A stretch of DNA of 64,000 nucleotides from Antedon mediterranea (Eukaryota > Echinodermata > Crinoidea > Comatulida > Antedonidae). The stretch is from assembly GCF_964355755.1 (NCBI RefSeq), contig NC_092673.1, positions 5,709,001 through 5,773,000 on the forward strand, given 5' to 3'. The position numbers and the translations under genes were made by a program. Shown here one piece after another: positions 60,301-64,000 of this stretch (the stretch's first letter is position 1; the number at the start of each line of letters is the position of its first letter). Under the pieces are notes generated by a model, which was not told the origin of the DNA, did not search any database, and was given only the letters and a program-made list of their open reading frames with translations.

Positions 60301-63300
60301 GAAAAGCTTCGCTTGACGACGTTACATAAATGTCAAAATGTTAACATAGTTAACAAAATGTTATGTTTGCAAGTTTCAGAGAAAAGCGTTACACAAAAAT
60401 CATACAGAAAGAAAGAAGAAGAATAAAAAGTTGATGATGATGATGATTTCGTACAATCACAAGAGGTTATCCTGCAACTTCGTTGCGGATAACCAACTAG
60501 ACATGTAACTCGTCACTTTGACGAGTTTGGTTATCCGCCGCGCAAGTGGTGCAACATTAACATTAAGGGCCGGGGATAGGTTGAGGACAAAAGGAAGTGT
60601 TCACGTTGGCATTATGATCTGAACTGAAGAATATGATATGTTGTTATTGCTGAATTTTATTATTTAAATTCATATATAGTATACACAGTATATTCTGTAT
60701 CCATATCACATACAGTGACATACAGTGTAGAATAGGTGAAATTACGGGACCTGCTATTTATTGCAATTTTTAACATGTTGACGGTTTTAAAATAAAACGC
60801 GAAGGTAGCAATTCCGAAAGGAAATTATCTCAGCAACAACGTATTAGCGTGTAGAAGAAATTTGAATACGTGAAATATTGATGCGCGCTCTTTTAAATGT
60901 AATGAATTATGACGCAAAAGATGAAAATACGACCTTTTTTATTTAACTGGCCATATGATGACGTCACAACATCCGATTGGCAACATTTTTACATAATTTC
61001 GTATCTACAATCCAATAGCTTCCAGAAAAAGTTTTAATCGTGATTATCACATTTTATTCTTACGAGCTATAACAGATTAAAATTTACTGTAAAGATGAAA
61101 TTGATGCCACACGTGATTTAAATTTTTAGGCATGATGAGGTCAAAAAAATTAAAATATTTTTAACTCATGCGAAAGATAGTTGATTGACCTAGACAATAT
61201 CAAAATCAGGGTGAAAATGGAAAACGAATAGGTGGAGATGCGCTCTATTCAATGTGATGAGTTATGACGAAAGATACAAAAATCCTAAATTTTATATTCG
61301 CGTGGCCATACGATGACGTCACAATGTCCGGTTAGCCATATTAATACCTGATCCGATATCTACAACTCATCTACTTCCAGAATATGTCATCCACAAAAAG
61401 TTGACCGTCTAGTTTAGAAATTACGACTGTTTAAAAAAAGGCATATTTTAAACGAATTTTTTAACCTTTTCATAAAAAACGCGCGCAAATTGTCCAATTC
61501 GACGTGCTCGTATGACGTATCTTTAAGTCGAAATTGTTTAAAATTTGGTAAAATTGCTAGAAAAGGCTGGAAAAACATAAATCACGCGAAAAAAATACGT
61601 TTTCAATGCTACGTGCGCACCGCACACGTAAAAATGTGCGCACGCGTGGGAATTTTTGACATGCTTAAAACGACATAAAACGCGTAGAAAGTTGATTATA
61701 AATTAATTTTGCGCATTTTGAAATTTTAAATACGCGTGCGCGCGTAACTTTGTGTAAAACACGCAATTTTTTTTCAACAGAAAGTTAGCGCATGATATAA
61801 ATTAAACTTTTGCAAAGTTTCACTTTAAAATGTTATTTGGTTTTCGACATATGTTAGATACGAGAAAATCGTTAAATCGCGCGTACGTCACGTTGCGCAA
61901 TTGTAAACATCATGAAAAGCTTCGCTTGACGACGTTACATAAATGTCAAAATGTTAACATAGTTACCGAAATGTTATGTTTGCGAGTTTTAGAGAAAAGC
62001 GTTACACAAAAATCATACAGAAAGAAAGAAGAAGAATAAAAAGTTGATGATGATGATGATGATGATGATGATTTCGTACAATCACAAGAGGTTATCCTGC
62101 AACTTCGTTGCGGATAACCAACTAGACATGTAACTCGTCACTTTGACGAGTTTGGTTATCCGCCGCGCAAGTGGTGCAACATTAACATTAAGGGAATAGG
62201 TTGAGGACAAAAGAAAGTGTTCACGTTGGCATTATGACCTGAACTTAAGAATATGATATGTTGTTATTGCTGAATTTTATTATTTAAATTCATATATAGT
62301 ATACACAGTATAATCTGTATCCATATCACATACAGTGTAGAATAGGTGAAATTACGGGACCCGCTATTTATTGCAATTTTTAACATGTTGACGGTTTTAA
62401 AATGAAACGCGAAGGTAGCAATTCCGAAAGGAAATTATCTCAGCAACAACGTATTAGCGTGTAGAAGAAATTTGAATACGTGAAATATTGATGCGCGCTC
62501 TTTTAACTGTAATGAATTATGACGCAAAAGATGAAAATACGACCTTTTTTATTTAACTGGCTATATGATGACGTCACAACATCCGATTGGCAACATTTTT
62601 ACATAATTTCGTATCTACAATCCAATAGCTTCCAGAAAAAGTTTTAATCGTGATTATCACATTTTATTCTTACGAGCTATAACAGATTAAAATTTACTGT
62701 AAAGATGAAATTAATGCCACACGTGATTTAAATTTTTAGGCACGATGACGTCAAAAAAATTAAAATATTTTTAACTCATGCGAAAGATAGTTGATTGACC
62801 TAGACAATATCAAAATCGGGGTGAAAATGGAAAACAGATAAGTGGAGATGCGCTCTATTCAATGTGATGAGCTATGACGAAAGATACAAAATCCTAAATT
62901 TTATATTTGCGTGGCCATACGATGACGTCACAGTGTCCGGTTAGCCATATTAATACCTGATCCGATATCTACAACTCATCTACTTCCAGAAAATGCCATC
63001 CACAAAAAGTTGACCGTCTAGTTTAGAAATTACGACTGTTTTAAAAAAGGCATATTTTAAACGAATTTTTTAACGTTTTAATAAAAAACGCGCGCAAATT
63101 GTCCAATTCGACGTGCTCGTATGACGTATCTTTAAGTCAAAATTGTTTAAAATTTGGTAAAAATACTAGAAAAGGCTGGAAAAACATAAATCACGTGAAA
63201 AAAATACGTTTTCAATGCTACGTGCGCACCGCACACGTAAAAATGTGCGCACGCGTGGGAATTTTTGACATGCTTAAAATGACATGAAACGCGTAGAAAG

Positions 63301-63310
63301 TTGATTATAA
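57388..63310. mobile_element. Tandem array of four Helitron-like units, about 1.6 kb each
   Basis: Unit borders are marked by CTAG at 57388, 58899, 60497 and 62122; spacings are 1511, 1598 and 1625 bp and the fourth unit is cut at about 63310. Each unit begins with a small hairpin (aactcgtcactttgacgagtt). The second and third end with a hairpin 'ggttatcctgcaacttcgtt' plus 'gcggataacc' followed a few bases later by CTAG. A 3' hairpin plus CTRR is the Helitron signature; the expected 5' TC is not seen, so the class is inference. Units 2-4 are very similar; unit 1 is old. No Rep/helicase ORF is present. Each unit holds several TGACGTCA-type palindromes and 'gcgcgc'-rich patches. Confidence 0.75.
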
Positions 63311-63363
63311 AACAATAGGTGATCATTTTATTCTAAATGATCACCTAACTAAATGATCACCTA
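63311..63363. repeat. Foldback junction 'aggtgatcatttt...aaatgatcacct'
   Basis: A palindrome (63316-63345) and a further 'aaatgatcaccta' copy lie at the border of the array with repeat D. 'aggtgatcattttta' also occurs at 57420, near the other border. Confidence 0.7.
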
Positions 63364-64000
63364 ATAAACTTTATTACTGAGATTGTGGATAGACTCTACT
63401 GTTAGATATATAAACACATTATTATATACAAATAAACGTTATACTGACAGTTCCTTCTCAACGTTTGTATTAATTAATAATTACCAATAATATAAATGTC
63501 GTAGTGGTGTATCGTGACATGTACTTTAATATTTCAATCGATTATGACAGTGACAGTTTTAACAAAGTATTAAATCGCAAATGTTTTACTGTATTTAGAG
63601 GTATATTACTTACAGGCCTATAAAACATGAACAAAATATTTCGTTACTGAGTGGATAAAGAATATATTTAAAAATTGTTCCTCTTTGTACCTATCCGCTT
63701 TCCCACCCTCAACCCTAATGTTACATACAAAACACAAATTGGGTTTCTTTAAATGAGTCCAAATCAAAAATTTGGACTCATTTTGTGATAAGTTTCTCCT
63801 TCGGAAGTAATTCCCAGGGTGCTAATTTTAGTTGACTACATAAATCATCGTGTCTATTTATTCGTTTCTGTAAACGACAATGTATTGTAGTCCTGCGGTA
63901 CGTACATTTGAAATCGCCAGTTTTGTTACGCTGAAATTATTGTGTATTCGAGAACCATCTGTGGGCACGACCTAGATGGTACGGGAGCGAAGCGAGCGTA
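63364..64000. mobile_element. Repeat D, right half (second copy)
   Basis: It matches 43840-44400 almost throughout ('ggatatataaacacat', 'atgtactttactatttcaat', 'cgagaaccatctgt', 'acctagatggtac'). With 56680-57390 it makes one repeat D copy split by the array. It runs off the right edge. Confidence 0.8.

Noticed and set aside
60217-63287. Short ORFs of 62-69 codons conserved between array units
   Set aside because: Conservation follows from recent duplication of whole units; codon changes show no synonymous bias and no signal or domain is visible.

Overview
The window is metazoan nuclear DNA, most likely from a marine invertebrate deuterostome; an echinoderm is my best guess. It is AT-rich, has split genes with ordinary GT-AG introns, and is full of SINEs, LINEs and small inverted-repeat elements. 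Low-complexity 'taggcctaggcta' tracts recur. Five conserved protein genes can be read exon by exon, and the reading frame closes across every splice junction I propose. They were recognised by remembered similarity to human proteins; no database search was run.

Layout: (1) 51-3694, minus: the N-terminal 313 codons of EDRF1, running off the left edge. (2) about 5228-8011, plus: a 5'-truncated, broken non-LTR retrotransposon with a 0.93-kb inverted-repeat element inserted in it. (3) 8192-10740, plus: complete PRADC1, a secreted protease-associated-domain protein. (4) 12958-14200, minus: a small Ly6/uPAR-type GPI-anchored protein. (5) 16334-20956, minus: complete DPP7/DPP2-like lysosomal serine dipeptidyl peptidase with its catalytic triad. 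(6) 23636-34636, minus: complete SCYL3 pseudokinase, with a 1.45-kb 16-bp minisatellite in its last intron and a nest of three transposons in intron 3. (7) 35425-46276, plus: complete METTL13, head-to-head with SCYL3 with 788 bp between start codons. (8) 47495-55940: a decayed partial duplicate of the METTL13 3' half, split by a 4.3-kb inverted-repeat element. (9) 56680-64000: a dispersed repeat interrupted by a 6-kb array of four about 1.6-kb units with Helitron-like ends.

The genes do not form a pathway. SCYL3 and METTL13 probably share a bidirectional promoter region, and both map to human 1q24, so this may be an old linkage.

The most notable structural signals are: one family of TA-flanked miniature elements lying at or within about 10 nt of the 5' splice sites of three unrelated genes; local tandem duplication of splice sites in EDRF1 and PRADC1; a GC-AG intron in METTL13 whose duplicate has GT; a near-identical terminal exon in the otherwise ruined METTL13 duplicate; two families of TTAA-flanked non-autonomous elements; and the Helitron-like array. 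No CRISPR array, operon or prokaryotic feature is present. No completely new multi-gene system was found.
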